64,000 nucleotides of DNA from Saccharospirillaceae bacterium. GTDB taxonomy: Bacteria; Pseudomonadota; Gammaproteobacteria; Pseudomonadales; Oceanobacteraceae. Shown here one piece after another: positions 1-9,026 of the stretch. The DNA is taken from contig JAKVCS010000004.1 in assembly GCA_022448365.1 (NCBI GenBank), forward strand, positions 62,001-126,000, in the 5' to 3' direction. Both the position numbers and the translations under genes were made by a program. The number at the start of each line of letters is the position of its first letter. The stretch's first letter is position 1. The notes beneath the pieces were generated by a model. The model made no database searches. It saw only the letters and a program-made list of their open reading frames with translations, and was not told where the DNA came from.

Positions 1-869
1 TGATTGCGTTTGCTTCCAGTCTGGATCAGGCCGGTACCATGACCCGTACTGCTGAAGACTCGGCGATGATGATGAACGTAATGGCGAGCTTTGATAACAA
101 AGACTCGACCTGTGTTGATCATGAAATTCCGGATTACACCGCGACGCTGAATGATTCGTTAGAAGGTATGACGGTGGGTCTGCCAACTGAATATTTCCGC
201 GATGATTTATCGCCGGAAATGCAGCAGCAGGTAATGAACGCCATTAGAGAATACGAAAACCAGGGTGTGAAGGTGAAAGAGATTTCTTTGCCAAATACTC
301 ACTTGGCGGTTCCTGCGTATTACATCGTTGCTCCGGCGGAATGTTCGGCCAACCTGTCTCGTATGGACGGCGTTCGTTTTGGTTACCGTTGTGAAGATCC
401 AAAAGACATTAACGATCTGTACGTTCGCTCCCGTGGTGAAGGTTTTGGTGATGAAGTTAAACGCCGCATTATGGTGGGCACTTACGCGCTGTCTGCGGGT
501 TTCTACGATGCTTACTACAAAAAAGCACAACAGGTTCGTCGTTTAATTAAAAATGACTTTGTTGAAGCCTTTAAAGACGTCGACATGATCATGAGTCCGG
601 TAACACCAACACCTGCCTTTAAAGCCGGTGAAAAAGGTGATGATCCGGTGGCAATGTACCTGGAAGATATTTTCACCATCGCATTAAACCTGGCGGGTCT
701 GCCGGGTATGTCGATCCCATGTGGTCAAGTGGGTGTTGAAGGTGGGAAGGATTTACCGGTTGGCCTGCAGTTAATTGGTAATTATTTCGACGAAGCACGT
801 CTGTTAAATGCTGGCCATAAATTCCAGCAAGCAACCGACTGGCATTTAAAAACACCGGCTGGCATTTAA
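1..869 (+). CDS. gatA: GatA C-terminal part (Asp-tRNA(Asn)/Glu-tRNA(Gln) amidotransferase subunit A), truncated by window start
   Basis: Amidase subunit of the GatCAB complex, which releases ammonia from glutamine so that mischarged Glu-tRNA(Gln) or Asp-tRNA(Asn) can be amidated. The reading frame is already open at base 3 and the first visible residues, [16 protein letters not shown], are the conserved stretch that follows the catalytic Ser-Ser-Lys region of the amidase signature. The catalytic triad itself therefore lies upstream, outside the window. The C-terminus carries the family pattern [14 protein letters not shown] followed by LPVGLQLIG. The stop is 12 bases before gatB, so the two are co-transcribed. 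The first ATG in view (base 39) is internal and not the start. Confidence 0.97.
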   Translation, partial: IAFASSLDQAGTMTRTAEDSAMMMNVMASFDNKDSTCVDHEIPDYTATLNDSLEGMTVGLPTEYFRDDLSPEMQQQVMNAIREYENQGVKVKEISLPNTHLAVPAYYIVAPAECSANLSRMDGVRFGYRCEDPKDINDLYVRSRGEGFGDEVKRRIMVGTYALSAGFYDAYYKKAQQVRRLIKNDFVEAFKDVDMIMSPVTPTPAFKAGEKGDDPVAMYLEDIFTIALNLAGLPGMSIPCGQVGVEGGKDLPVGLQLIGNYFDEARLLNAGHKFQQATDWHLKTPAGI

Positions 870-881
870 GGGGGCTACATC

Positions 882-2333
882 ATGGAATGGGAAGTTGTAA
901 TCGGCCTTGAGATCCACGCTCAGCTGTCGACTAAATCCAAAATTTTCTCTGGCTCCAGTACCGCTTACGGTGCCGAAGCCAACACCCAGGCTAACGCCGT
1001 TGATCTGGGTTTACCGGGTGTTTTACCGGTATTTAACGAAGAAGCACTGCGTATGGCGGTGAAATTCGGTTTAGCGATCGATGCGGAAATTGGTGAAAAA
1101 TCCGTGTTTGATCGTAAAAACTATTTCTACCCGGATTCGCCAAAAGGTTATCAGACCACTCAGCTGCACCACCCAATCGTCGGTATGGGCCATATCGATA
1201 TTGAGTTGGACGATGGCGAAACGAGACGAATCAACGTAACCCGTGCGCATCTGGAAGAAGATGCCGGTAAATCGGTACACGAAGGTTTCGACGGCTTTTC
1301 TGGTATCGATTTAAACCGTGCCGGTACGCCGTTAATCGAAATTGTTTCTGAGCCGGAATTACGTTCCGCCAAAGAAGCCGCTGCGTATTTCCGTAAAATG
1401 CACAGCATCGTGACCTACTTAGGTGTGTGTGACGGTGATCTGTCTCAGGGCTCTATGCGTTGTGACTGTAACGTGTCTCTGCGTCCGAAAGGTCAGGAAG
1501 AATTCGGTACCCGTACTGAAATTAAAAACGTGAATTCTTTCCGTAACGTTGAACGTGCGATTGAAGTAGAAATCGAACGTCAGATGGACGTACTGGAAGA
1601 CGGCGGTGTGATCGTTCAGGAAACGCGTCTGTACGATGCAGATAAAAACGAAACCCGTTCTATGCGCTCGAAAGAAGTGGCGAACGATTACCGTTATTTC
1701 CCGTGCCCGGATTTATTGCCGGTTATCATCGACGATAACTACATCGAAGCGGTTCGTGAAACATTGCCGGAATTACCGGATGCTAAGCGTGCTCGTTTTG
1801 TGAAAGATCATGGCTTAAGCGCAACCGACGCGGCGGTAATTGCGTCTAACCGCGATCTGGCTCACTACTTCGAAGCTGCAGCAAAAGCGGCTAACGATTA
1901 CAAGCTGGCGGCTAACTGGGTGCAGGCAGATGTATCGGCTGCACTGAACCGTTTAGAGATTGATGTCACTGAGCTGGCAGTTAATGCAGAACAGCTGGGT
2001 CGTATTCTGGTGCTGATTAAAGACAACACCCTGAATAACGGTGGCGCGAAAGAAGTCTTTAACGCGCTGCTGGAAGGTAAAGGTGATGACGTTGATGGCT
2101 TAGTGGATTCATTAGGTCTGAAACAGGTGTCTGATACCGGCGCGATCGAAGCGATCGTAGAACAGGTATTAGCGGATAACGCTAAGCTGGTTGAAACCTA
2201 CCTGGCAACACCGGAAGAAAAACGCGGCAAAGCGATGGGACCATTTATTGGTGCAACCCGTAAAGCCGCGAAAGGTGTTAACCCGCAGGTTGTAATGGAA
2301 GTTCTGAAGAAGAAGCTTTCTGAGCTGGGCTAA
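882..2333 (+). CDS. gatB: GatB, Asp/Glu-tRNA amidotransferase subunit B
   Basis: Kinase/transamidase subunit that phosphorylates the tRNA-bound Glu or Asp and uses GatA-derived ammonia to form Gln- or Asn-tRNA. The 483-residue length is normal for the family. The start [19 protein letters not shown] is the classic GatB N-terminus and the cradle domain continues with [10 protein letters not shown] and [11 protein letters not shown]. The C-terminal 150 residues form the helical and YqeY-like tail, ending [19 protein letters not shown]. It follows gatA by 12 bases with a G-rich ribosome-binding site, and a strong terminator follows it. Presence of GatAB implies that the organism makes Gln- and/or Asn-tRNA by the indirect route. 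Confidence 0.98.
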   Translation: MEWEVVIGLEIHAQLSTKSKIFSGSSTAYGAEANTQANAVDLGLPGVLPVFNEEALRMAVKFGLAIDAEIGEKSVFDRKNYFYPDSPKGYQTTQLHHPIVGMGHIDIELDDGETRRINVTRAHLEEDAGKSVHEGFDGFSGIDLNRAGTPLIEIVSEPELRSAKEAAAYFRKMHSIVTYLGVCDGDLSQGSMRCDCNVSLRPKGQEEFGTRTEIKNVNSFRNVERAIEVEIERQMDVLEDGGVIVQETRLYDADKNETRSMRSKEVANDYRYFPCPDLLPVIIDDNYIEAVRETLPELPDAKRARFVKDHGLSATDAAVIASNRDLAHYFEAAAKAANDYKLAANWVQADVSAALNRLEIDVTELAVNAEQLGRILVLIKDNTLNNGGAKEVFNALLEGKGDDVDGLVDSLGLKQVSDTGAIEAIVEQVLADNAKLVETYLATPEEKRGKAMGPFIGATRKAAKGVNPQVVMEVLKKKLSELG

Positions 2334-2361
2334 TAGCCGGTCTTTACAGAAAATAAAAAAT

Positions 2362-2396
2362 GCCCAATCAGTGAAAGCTGATTGGGCGTTTTTTGT
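2362..2396 (+). terminator. Rho-independent terminator after gatB
   Basis: A perfect 10-bp stem (GCCCAATCAG paired with CTGATTGGGC, 2362-2371 and 2378-2387) with a 6-base loop is followed by GTTTTTTG. It closes the gatAB transcript. Confidence 0.93.
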
Positions 2397-2410
2397 AAAG
2401 GGAGTTAGTT

Positions 2411-2914
2411 ATGAAGTTTTATATATTTGTAGTTATTGCAATGAGTGTTGTGGTCGGATTGTTCTTCGAGACAAAACCAATGTCCGATCTTGGTGACTTT
2501 TTATTGTTCAAGGAGATTTATAAGCATAATTCAGATGCTCATATGATGTTATCGATGCTCTGGGGGGCTATAGCATCCTGGCTGATTTTAATTCCTTATT
2601 GTCTCGGTGTGAATCGGAGAATCCTTAAGGGAGTAGTGTACAAAAAAAGAGAGATAGCAGCTCAATTTGTGTCTTTGGTCTGTGCAGTGATTATGCAAGT
2701 GGTTCTATGGAATATTGTGGATTCCGAAGAGTTTAGGCCGTCAAAGGAAAATAATACAGGTCGCAGTTATATGGTTTTTAGCAAGGTGGCTTTTGCTTTC
2801 TTTGTGGTAGTTCCTGTTGCTTCCTTTTCATACTTCTTTGCATCTTTTATTTCAAATGTTTTTAACTTATACAGAGAAAATTTGGATGGAGAATCAGGCT
2901 CAAACCAAAAGTAG
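2411..2914 (+). CDS. Hypothetical inner-membrane protein, four predicted TM segments
   Basis: I do not recognise this 167-residue protein. It has about four hydrophobic helices (residues 3-19, 45-66, 86-103 and 125-150) joined by short charged loops, and ends in a polar tail. No catalytic motif is visible. The start has a good ribosome-binding site (AAGGGAG) seven bases upstream. Its DNA is visibly richer in A and T than gatB or the genes after it, which together with the isolated position behind a terminator suggests recent acquisition or weak selection. A membrane-associated role is all that can be inferred. Confidence 0.7.
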   Translation: MKFYIFVVIAMSVVVGLFFETKPMSDLGDFLLFKEIYKHNSDAHMMLSMLWGAIASWLILIPYCLGVNRRILKGVVYKKREIAAQFVSLVCAVIMQVVLWNIVDSEEFRPSKENNTGRSYMVFSKVAFAFFVVVPVASFSYFFASFISNVFNLYRENLDGESGSNQK

Positions 2915-3035
2915 TTGCGGGTTCTAATTGACCTCAAAGGCCTGTCGAACTCTCCCGCGCAATGAAAACCCAACTCAATTCCCTCATAATGCTTCTCTAA
3001 CACCAGACGCTACCAATCAAAGGTACAACACCGCC

Positions 3036-3509
3036 ATGGGACTGTTTCCAGAAGAAAACCTGAACTCACACTTTTTCTCACGCCACGATGCCAATGAGTT
3101 ATTAGGCAGTGCCTCGTTGCATGGTTTCTATCTTGATGAGCAAGACTGGCCCAGTGTTGAGCATTACTTCCAGGCGATGCAGTTTGATAACCCTGCCTTC
3201 CAGGAAAAAATCCGCAACGCTAAAACTGCGGAAGATGCGATTAAAATGACCAAGTGGCGTTTCTGGCAACGCCGCAAAGACTGGAAACAACGCCGCCAGG
3301 TGTTAATGACCCGCGCCATGTACACCAAGTGTAAGGCTCACCCGGAAGTCGCTGCCGCTTTGCTCAACAGCGGCGATCAAACCCTGGTGGAAAACAACAG
3401 TTACGATTACTTCTGGGGCTGTGGCCGTGACCGCCGTGGGGAAAACCAGTTCGGAAAGATCCTGATGAATATCCGTGAGAAGTTACGTCAGGAATCAGAC
3501 GAAGAATAA
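3036..3509 (+). CDS. NADAR-family (YbiA-like) N-glycosidase
   Basis: Member of the NADAR family. Known members cleave N-glycosidic bonds: E. coli YbiA-type enzymes act on reactive early riboflavin intermediates, and some NADAR proteins remove ADP-ribose from guanine. Diagnostic motifs are WPSVEHYFQAMQF near residue 33 and NSYDYFWGCG with GENQFGKILM near the C-terminus. I chose the ATG at 3036 (157 residues) because homology begins about there; the frame stays open upstream to 2928, but that 36-residue extension (TSKACRTLPRNENPTQFPHN) looks non-coding. It sits alone between an AT-rich membrane gene and an outer-membrane protein, with no riboflavin gene or DarT toxin beside it. Confidence 0.88.
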   Translation: MGLFPEENLNSHFFSRHDANELLGSASLHGFYLDEQDWPSVEHYFQAMQFDNPAFQEKIRNAKTAEDAIKMTKWRFWQRRKDWKQRRQVLMTRAMYTKCKAHPEVAAALLNSGDQTLVENNSYDYFWGCGRDRRGENQFGKILMNIREKLRQESDEE

Positions 3510-3536
3510 AATCAGCTGAACGCCAGTATGTAAGGA

Positions 3537-3566
3537 TTGCGTCAATACTTAGTCAGTTGGTATTAT
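3537..3566 (+). promoter_or_regulatory. Candidate sigma-70 promoter for the 3606 barrel-protein gene
   Basis: TTGCGT at 3537-3542 and TATTAT at 3561-3566 are separated by 18 bases, about 40 bases before the ATG at 3606. Found by eye; moderate match. Confidence 0.45.
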
Positions 3567-3605
3567 CCCGCCCCCAATAAAACCGACCATTTAAGGTAGT
3601 ACATT

Positions 3606-4184
3606 ATGAAAGGGATATTAGTTGGTATCTCACTGTGCGCTTTCGCACTTCCAGCTGTTTCAGACGCTCGATTAGCCGGTGGTTTATATCTGGAGAGTGT
3701 AACGATTGAAGATGAGCCTGCAACGGCTTCCCGCATCGGCACCAGTTTGATTTCTCTGGGCTTGTCTGGTGAAGCGGCCTGGCCCTTGGATGACGCCTCT
3801 CAAATCGCACTCGGTGGTGGTTTTGGACTGACCGGCGGGGACGACAATGAAGAAAATGAAGTCCGTGTTGTGAATGCCACTACCGGACGGGTTGAAACCA
3901 AAAAAGAAAGCGTTTCCGGTTTATCGCTCTTTGCCGATGTAAACTACCGTTATGCTGTTCACGAGTCTGTTCGTGCCGTTGCTGGTGCGGGTGTCGTGAA
4001 GTATTCACTGGAACGTACTGTTTCTAATTGCTCAGACTGCCCAAGCGAAGATATTGAACTGGGCGCCGCTACTTACCTTAAGTTTGGTGCGATCTTCGGT
4101 AAAAATAAGGGCGCTGAAGTTCAGCTCCGTTACTTCCTGGCGGACGATTTTGCTTCTGCAATCCACGCAACCTGGCGTTGGTAA
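3606..4184 (+). CDS. Small outer-membrane beta-barrel protein, exported
   Basis: 192 residues. A clear signal peptide (KGILVGISLCAFALPAVSDA) is followed by alternating hydrophobic/polar strands with glycine-rich turns, and the protein ends in an aromatic residue (ATWRW), the usual recognition signal for the outer-membrane assembly machinery. One cysteine pair (NCSDCPSED, near residue 140) sits in a likely surface loop. The pattern resembles OmpA/OmpW-like 8-stranded barrels. I cannot name the family or substrate. It is transcribed alone, with its own candidate promoter and a terminator shared with the convergent deaminase gene. Confidence 0.78.
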   Translation: MKGILVGISLCAFALPAVSDARLAGGLYLESVTIEDEPATASRIGTSLISLGLSGEAAWPLDDASQIALGGGFGLTGGDDNEENEVRVVNATTGRVETKKESVSGLSLFADVNYRYAVHESVRAVAGAGVVKYSLERTVSNCSDCPSEDIELGAATYLKFGAIFGKNKGAEVQLRYFLADDFASAIHATWRW

Positions 4185-4206
4185 GTAATTACTGAGCTGG
4201 AGAAAA

Positions 4207-4233
4207 ACGGGTGCATACAGGCACCCGTTTTTT
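4207..4233. terminator. Bidirectional terminator between convergent genes
   Basis: The stem ACGGGTGC / GCACCCGT (4207-4214 and 4221-4228) with a 6-base loop has T-runs on both sides, so it can end both the barrel-protein transcript (+) and the deaminase transcript (-). Confidence 0.88.
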
Positions 4234-4238
4234 GTTTG

Positions 4239-5618
4239 TCAGTTATACAGGGTTTTTGCCGCTTGCTGGTGTTGAGCCATCAGCGCTTCTATATCACCGT
4301 CTAACCACTCTTTATTCTTCACTTTCCACTGGCCATTAATCATTACTGCATCGGCTTGTGAGGCGCCACACAAAACCAGCGCGGCTAGCGGATCGTGAGC
4401 GCCACTGAATCTTGGCTCATCCAATTTAAATAAGGCGAAATCTGCCTGTTTGCCAACTGCCAGTTCGCCGATGTTTGGCCGGCGTAGCACTGAGGCTGAA
4501 CCTTTAGTTGCCAGTGTAAGAGCATCAAAATGGGTAAATTCATCAGCTTCATAACGCAGTCTCTGAATTAATAAAGCCTGACGTATTTCCTGCATTAAAT
4601 TGCTGTGATCATTGGATGCGCTACCATCAACGCCTAAGCCGATCGGAGCGCCAGCTTGAACTAATTCTCGCACATGGCAAATACCAGACGCTAAAACCAT
4701 ATTAGAAGACGGACAATGACAAATCCCGGTGCCTGCTTTGCCCAGTCGCTGAATTTCTTCATCGTTAAAATGAATCCCATGGGCCAGCCAGGTGCGATTA
4801 TTCAGCCAGCCGACGGACTCAAGATAATCCAATGGACGTAAGCCGAACATTTTCAGACAAAAATCATTTTCATCTTCGGTTTCGGCTAAATGGGTATGCA
4901 AACCAACGTTGTATTTTTCAGCCAATACCGCGCTGGCTTTCATAATGTCTTGTGTTACCGAAAACGGTGAGCAGGGCGCCAGAGCAATTTCGACCAGAGA
5001 TTTTTCATCTTGCTGGTGCCAGTGCTTAATCAGGCGCTCACTGTCATCAAGAATTTGTTGTTCGGTTTGAACCACGGTTTCCGGCGGTAATCCTCCATCC
5101 TTCTGACTTAATGTCATTGAACCGCGGGTAAACGTGGCACGCATACCTAATTTCAGGGCGACTTTTGCTTGCTGATCAATGGCGTGCTCCATTCCGTGTG
5201 GAAACAGATAGTGATGATCGGCTGCCGTAGTGCAGCCGGATAACATCAGCTCTACCATGGCTAATTCTGTTGCCGTTGCGTGTGCTTCCGGTGTGAGCTT
5301 GGCCCAGATCGGGTACAGAGTTTGAAGCCAGGGAAATAACTTTTTATTTAACGCAGGTGGACAGGCACGAGTCAGAGTTTGGTAAAAATGATGATGGGTA
5401 TTAATTAAACCGGGCAGTAATACATGTTGTCTGGCATCAAATATCTGATGAATGTCAGATGTCGGTTGCTGGCCTTCGGCGACCAGCTCAATAATCCGAT
5501 CACCACAAATGACAACGCCGTTTGCGGCATCATTGTTATTGGCGGTAAAACAGGACAGTGGCTGTTTTATCCACAGGTTTTGTTTTGTAACGCTTGATTC
5601 AGATGCGCTCGTCGACAT
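4239..5618 (-). CDS. 8-oxoguanine deaminase-type amidohydrolase
   Basis: Metal-dependent amidohydrolase of the AtzB/TrzN/8-oxoguanine deaminase branch, 459 residues. The NTHHHFYQTLTR motif (His75, His77) is characteristic of 8-oxoguanine deaminases, which convert 8-oxoguanine (and isocytosine) to uric acid and ammonia. Further metal and catalytic residues are His243 and Glu246 in THLAETEDEN, His280 in WLAHGIHF and Asp331 in GVDGSASND. It is monocistronic, convergent with the barrel-protein gene and preceded by an unusual structured leader. A role in purine salvage or disposal of oxidised guanine is likely. Substrate assignment rests on family motifs only; guanine or hydroxyatrazine-type deamination is the alternative. 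Confidence 0.85.
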   Translation of the reverse strand: MSTSASESSVTKQNLWIKQPLSCFTANNNDAANGVVICGDRIIELVAEGQQPTSDIHQIFDARQHVLLPGLINTHHHFYQTLTRACPPALNKKLFPWLQTLYPIWAKLTPEAHATATELAMVELMLSGCTTAADHHYLFPHGMEHAIDQQAKVALKLGMRATFTRGSMTLSQKDGGLPPETVVQTEQQILDDSERLIKHWHQQDEKSLVEIALAPCSPFSVTQDIMKASAVLAEKYNVGLHTHLAETEDENDFCLKMFGLRPLDYLESVGWLNNRTWLAHGIHFNDEEIQRLGKAGTGICHCPSSNMVLASGICHVRELVQAGAPIGLGVDGSASNDHSNLMQEIRQALLIQRLRYEADEFTHFDALTLATKGSASVLRRPNIGELAVGKQADFALFKLDEPRFSGAHDPLAALVLCGASQADAVMINGQWKVKNKEWLDGDIEALMAQHQQAAKTLYN

Positions 5619-5622
5619 ATCA

Positions 5623-5757
5623 ATTCCTCACAATAAAGGTTAAGGAATGACGAGGCTGGTTCTATAGGTTGGACAGCACTTACGTCACTCCCGTATCAGG
5701 GAATTCAGAAGCATCCCAAAGGTTGGGTATCAATAAGCTTCTGAAGCGGGCAGTGAC
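5623..5757 (-). promoter_or_regulatory. Structured 5' leader of the deaminase gene, riboswitch-like
   Basis: Read on the minus strand, a 74-base element (5757 to 5684) folds as one long arm: outer helix GTCACT-g-CCC with GGG-AGTGAC, an asymmetric internal loop (2/11), a perfect 9-bp helix TTCAGAAGC/GCTTCTGAA (5745-5737 and 5712-5704), a second internal loop (9/2), and a 5-bp hairpin CCCAA-CCT-TTGGG. Downstream, ATTCCT (5648-5643) can pair with AGGAAT (5628-5623), which contains the Shine-Dalgarno AGGA seven bases before the ATG. This is the layout of a translational riboswitch. I could not match it to a class by eye; no U-run follows the arm, so it is not a terminator. Confidence 0.5.
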
Positions 5758-5809
5758 TTGCGTGTTAATCTGCTGTGGAAATGCTAACAAGACTTTGGGA
5801 AATAAAAAA

Positions 5810-5834
5810 GCCGCAATTGGTTAACCATTGCGGC
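5810..5834 (-). terminator. Rho-independent terminator after tkt
   Basis: GCCGCAA...TTGCGGC with an inner palindromic TGGTTAACCA loop; on the minus strand it is followed by TTTTTTATT. It ends the transketolase transcript 50 bases after its stop. Confidence 0.9.
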
Positions 5835-5882
5835 TTTTATTTTAGCGTTTGCTAGAGCGAAACAGCGGGTTCTAATGGATGA

Positions 5883-7871
5883 TCAAACCAGGCTATTTAC
5901 AGCTTCAACCACAGCATCGGTAGTAATGCCAAACTCTTTAAACAGTTCACCCGCTGGTGCCGATTCACCGAACGTTTCCATGCCGATGATCTTGCCTTGC
6001 AGGCCAACAAACTTGTACCAGAAGTCTTTGTGCAGTGCTTCAACGGCTACACGAGCGGTGACAGCGGCTGGCAGTACCGATTCGATATAAGCAGCGTCTT
6101 GTTTGCAGAACACTTCCGCAGAAGGCATAGAAACAACGCGTACGTTTTTGCCAGCTAATTGCTCAGCCGCTTCCATCGCCAGCTTCACTTCTGAACCGGT
6201 AGCGATGATGATGGCATCCGGCGTACCTTCACAATCACGCAGGATATAACCCCCTTTAGCGATGTTATTTACCTGCTCAGCAGTACGCTGCTGGTGCTGC
6301 AGACCCTGGCGAGAGAAGATCAGCGCACTTGGGCCGTCGGCACGTTCAACGGCTGCCTTCCAGCACGTTGCCGATTCTACCGTGTCACATGGACGCCAGG
6401 TTTCCAGACTTGGGGTGTTACGCAGGTTGGCTACTTGCTCAACCGGCTGGTGAGTTGGGCCGTCTTCACCCAGGCCGATAGAATCGTGGGTGTAAACAAA
6501 GATGGCACGTTGCTTCATCAGCGCCGCCATACGTACGGCGTTGCGGGCGTACTCCATGAACATCAGGAAGGTTGCACCGTAAGGGACAAAACCTTTGTGC
6601 AGCGCGATACCGTTCATCATGGCGCTCATGCCGAACTCACGTACGCCGTAGAACAGGTAGTTACCGGAAGCGTCGGTTTCGCTCACGCCTTGTGCGTCTT
6701 TCCACAGTGTCAGGTTGGAGCCAGCCAGGTCAGCAGAGCCGCCGAGGAATTCCGGCAGTAGCGGACCAAATGCATTCAGGGTGTTCTGAGAGGCCTTGCG
6801 AGAAGCGACTTCTTCACCTTTTGCCTGACATTCTTCTATGTAAGCTTGGGCTTTTTCAGAGAAATCGGCTGGAAGGTCACCGGCCATACGACGTTTATAT
6901 TCTGCTGCTAGCTCTGGGTAAGCAGCCTCGTATGCTGCGAACTTGTCATTCCAGCTTTGCTCAGCCGCAGCGCCTTTCGCTTTTGCGCTCCAGCCTTCAT
7001 AAACATTGTCAGGAATTTCGAAGGCGCCGTGGTTCCAGCCCAAGCGTTCACGGGTCAGTGCAATTTCATCATCGCCCAGCGGTGCGCCGTGACAGTCTTC
7101 TTTGCCTTCTTTATTTGGCGAACCAAAACCAATGATGGTTTTGCAGCAGATCAGGCTTGGTTGCTCGGTGTTTGCGCGAGCGGTTTCGATTGCTTGTTTG
7201 ATTTCTTCCGGATCGTGACCGTTAACACGTGGGATCACCTGCCAACCGTACGATTCAAAACGCTTAACCGTGTCGTCAGTGAACCAACCTTCGACTTCAC
7301 CGTCGATGGAGATGCCGTTGTCGTCGTAGAACGCAACCAGTTTGCCTAAGCCCAGAGTACCCGCTAAAGAACACGCTTCGTGTGAGATACCTTCCATCAT
7401 GCAGCCATCACCGAGGAATACGTAGGTGTGGTGGTCAACGATGTTGTGGCCGTCGCGGTTGAACTGAGCCGCCAGAACTTTTTCAGCGGTTGCCATACCA
7501 ACACCGTTAGCGATGCCCTGACCCAGAGGGCCTGTGGTGGTTTCGATACCAGGGGCGTAACCGTATTCAGGGTGGCCCGGCGTTTTTGAGTGCAGCTGAC
7601 GGAAATTTTTGATGTCGTCGATGCTTAAGCCGTAACCGGCCAGGTGCAGCAGCGAGTAGATCAGCATTGACCCATGACCGTTAGAGAGAATAAAGCGGTC
7701 GCGATCTGCCCAATCGGGATTCTCCGGGTTGTGCTTTAGGTAGTCGTTCCATAACACTTCGGCGATGTCGGCCATCCCCATTGGGGCGCCTGGGTGGCCA
7801 GATTTAGCTTTCTGAACGGCGTCCATGCTCAATGCACGGATGGCATTGGCCAGTTCGGAACGAGAGGTCAT
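5883..7871 (-). CDS. tkt: Transketolase
   Basis: Thiamine-diphosphate enzyme that moves two-carbon units between sugar phosphates in the non-oxidative pentose phosphate pathway. 662 residues, the normal bacterial length. Visible signatures are the N-terminal [15 protein letters not shown], the cofactor-binding segment [13 protein letters not shown] with a downstream DDNGISIDG, and the pyrimidine-domain motif [19 protein letters not shown]. The ATG has a strong AGGAG ribosome-binding site eight bases upstream. In many relatives tkt is followed by epd/pgk; here it is alone, with a terminator after it and a long divergent region before it. Confidence 0.97.
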   Translation of the reverse strand: MTSRSELANAIRALSMDAVQKAKSGHPGAPMGMADIAEVLWNDYLKHNPENPDWADRDRFILSNGHGSMLIYSLLHLAGYGLSIDDIKNFRQLHSKTPGHPEYGYAPGIETTTGPLGQGIANGVGMATAEKVLAAQFNRDGHNIVDHHTYVFLGDGCMMEGISHEACSLAGTLGLGKLVAFYDDNGISIDGEVEGWFTDDTVKRFESYGWQVIPRVNGHDPEEIKQAIETARANTEQPSLICCKTIIGFGSPNKEGKEDCHGAPLGDDEIALTRERLGWNHGAFEIPDNVYEGWSAKAKGAAAEQSWNDKFAAYEAAYPELAAEYKRRMAGDLPADFSEKAQAYIEECQAKGEEVASRKASQNTLNAFGPLLPEFLGGSADLAGSNLTLWKDAQGVSETDASGNYLFYGVREFGMSAMMNGIALHKGFVPYGATFLMFMEYARNAVRMAALMKQRAIFVYTHDSIGLGEDGPTHQPVEQVANLRNTPSLETWRPCDTVESATCWKAAVERADGPSALIFSRQGLQHQQRTAEQVNNIAKGGYILRDCEGTPDAIIIATGSEVKLAMEAAEQLAGKNVRVVSMPSAEVFCKQDAAYIESVLPAAVTARVAVEALHKDFWYKFVGLQGKIIGMETFGESAPAGELFKEFGITTDAVVEAVNSLV

Positions 7872-8230
7872 GTACGGCTCCTGAATAATACGATAAAGAA
7901 TGCGTTTTAGTCTGGCTGAACGTTAAATTTCAGCCCGTAATCCGGTCAAAAAACGATCAGTCTTTTGTTGCGGATCGAGAAAGGCGCCATTGTCGCTCAG
8001 ATTGGCATTTGCAGCAAACAGCTTTTAGCTTATTGGCACAGGTTCTGTCGATACCACTTGCTGGTTGCCGACAGGTGGTCAGAAGGTGACTTGGTGAATG
8101 ACCGTTGTTGTTACCAAGACGGTCGAAGATGACGCGAGTGTAGGCAGTCGGTCAGATATTACATTTGTTGAGTTGACTGCTCGGTCGACTTTCTTTTAGC
8201 TAAAGCGTGATGATCATTTTTAACCGGATA
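7872..8230. other. Intergenic divergent region between tkt and the solute-binding protein gene
   Basis: No credible gene here. It must hold the promoters of tkt (-) and the 8231 gene (+). On the minus strand TTGACC near 7948 followed 17 bases later by TTAACG is a weak promoter candidate. The stretch 8040-8190 is rich in GGTC/GACC steps but shows no clear repeat. Confidence 0.5.
7914..7935. promoter_or_regulatory. Inverted repeat in the tkt leader
   Basis: GGCTGAA (7914-7920) and TTCAGCC (7929-7935) form a perfect 7-bp dyad with an 8-base centre, 43 bases upstream of tkt and overlapping a possible -10 region. It could be an operator or an mRNA stem. Confidence 0.35.
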
Positions 8231-8986
8231 ATGTCCATGAATATTCTATCTAAAACTCTATCTTTTATACTGTTATTGGCTCTTAACGGTGTTAGTCAGG
8301 CCAAAGAGAAGCTGTATTTCTTCACCGAGCAGTATCCGCCTTACAATATGTCCGACGATGGCAGCGCATTTGCTCACAAGGCGGAAGATATCAGTGGCCT
8401 GTGTACCGATATTGTCAAAGCTGTGCTTAAAGAGGTGCCTTATCAATCGCGTATCAAATTACGTAACTGGCGCTACGGTTTGGATCGGACAACGCGTAAA
8501 CCCAACACCGGGTTATTCTGCGCTGTGCGCAGCGAAGATCGGGAGGCGTTGTTCGATTGGGTCGGCCCCATCACGGACTTACGTTGGACTTTATTCGCCA
8601 AGCCCGGTTCTGATATCACGTTAAATACCCTCGAAGATGCTCGTGCATACACTATTGGCGGCTACAAAGGGGATGTAATGAGCAATTATCTGATCAGTAA
8701 GGGCTTTAAGGTTGTGCTGGCAGACTCTTCGCAGATGGTTCCACGAAAGCTGGAATTAAATCAGGTGGACCTGTGGGTGACCGATCAGCTAACCGGACCT
8801 TATACCGCAGCGAATGTGACCGAGATGGAATCGTTAAAAGAGGTGCTGACTTTCCGTAGCACGCCTATGTACATTGCAATGAACAAAGAGACCCCAGAGA
8901 AAGTTATCAATAGCTTGCAACAAGCTTTGGATGCACTGCGCCAGCAAGGTGAACTGCAGAGTATTGAGGCTGCTTACGGTCGTTAA
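8231..8986 (+). CDS. Periplasmic solute-binding protein (SBP_bac_3 type)
   Basis: Exported binding protein of the family-3 extracellular solute-binding superfamily (polar amino acids and similar ligands), about 251 residues from the ATG at 8231. The signal peptide is NILSKTLSFILLLALNGVSQA. Mature-protein landmarks are LYFFTEQYPPYN at the start of lobe 1, GLCTDIVKAVLKEV, and IGGYKGDVMSNYL for lobe 2. The open frame extends to 8207, but the upstream MMIIFNRI lacks a start signal; the ATG at 8237 is also possible. No permease or ATPase gene is adjacent. Many marine bacteria carry such orphan proteins, so the ligand and partner cannot be told. Confidence 0.85.
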   Translation: MSMNILSKTLSFILLLALNGVSQAKEKLYFFTEQYPPYNMSDDGSAFAHKAEDISGLCTDIVKAVLKEVPYQSRIKLRNWRYGLDRTTRKPNTGLFCAVRSEDREALFDWVGPITDLRWTLFAKPGSDITLNTLEDARAYTIGGYKGDVMSNYLISKGFKVVLADSSQMVPRKLELNQVDLWVTDQLTGPYTAANVTEMESLKEVLTFRSTPMYIAMNKETPEKVINSLQQALDALRQQGELQSIEAAYGR

Positions 8987-9000
8987 CGTTGGTGGGTATC

Positions 9001-9020
9001 AGCTCAGCACTGGCTGAGCT
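9001..9020. terminator. Palindrome between convergent genes, possible weak terminator
   Basis: AGCTCAGC (9001-9008) and GCTGAGCT (9013-9020) give an 8-bp stem with a 4-base loop, between the solute-binding protein gene and the convergent methyltransferase gene. There is no T-run on either side, so intrinsic termination is uncertain. Confidence 0.4.
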
Positions 9021-9026
9021 TGGGCG

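Noticed and set aside
5684-5757. Classic purine (guanine/adenine) riboswitch aptamer
   Set aside because: The fold is one long arm rather than a three-way junction with two kissing hairpins, and the conserved junction sequence is not present.
6572-7135. 187-residue plus-strand frame inside tkt
   Set aside because: Antisense shadow of a conserved transketolase; Arg/Ser/Cys-rich.
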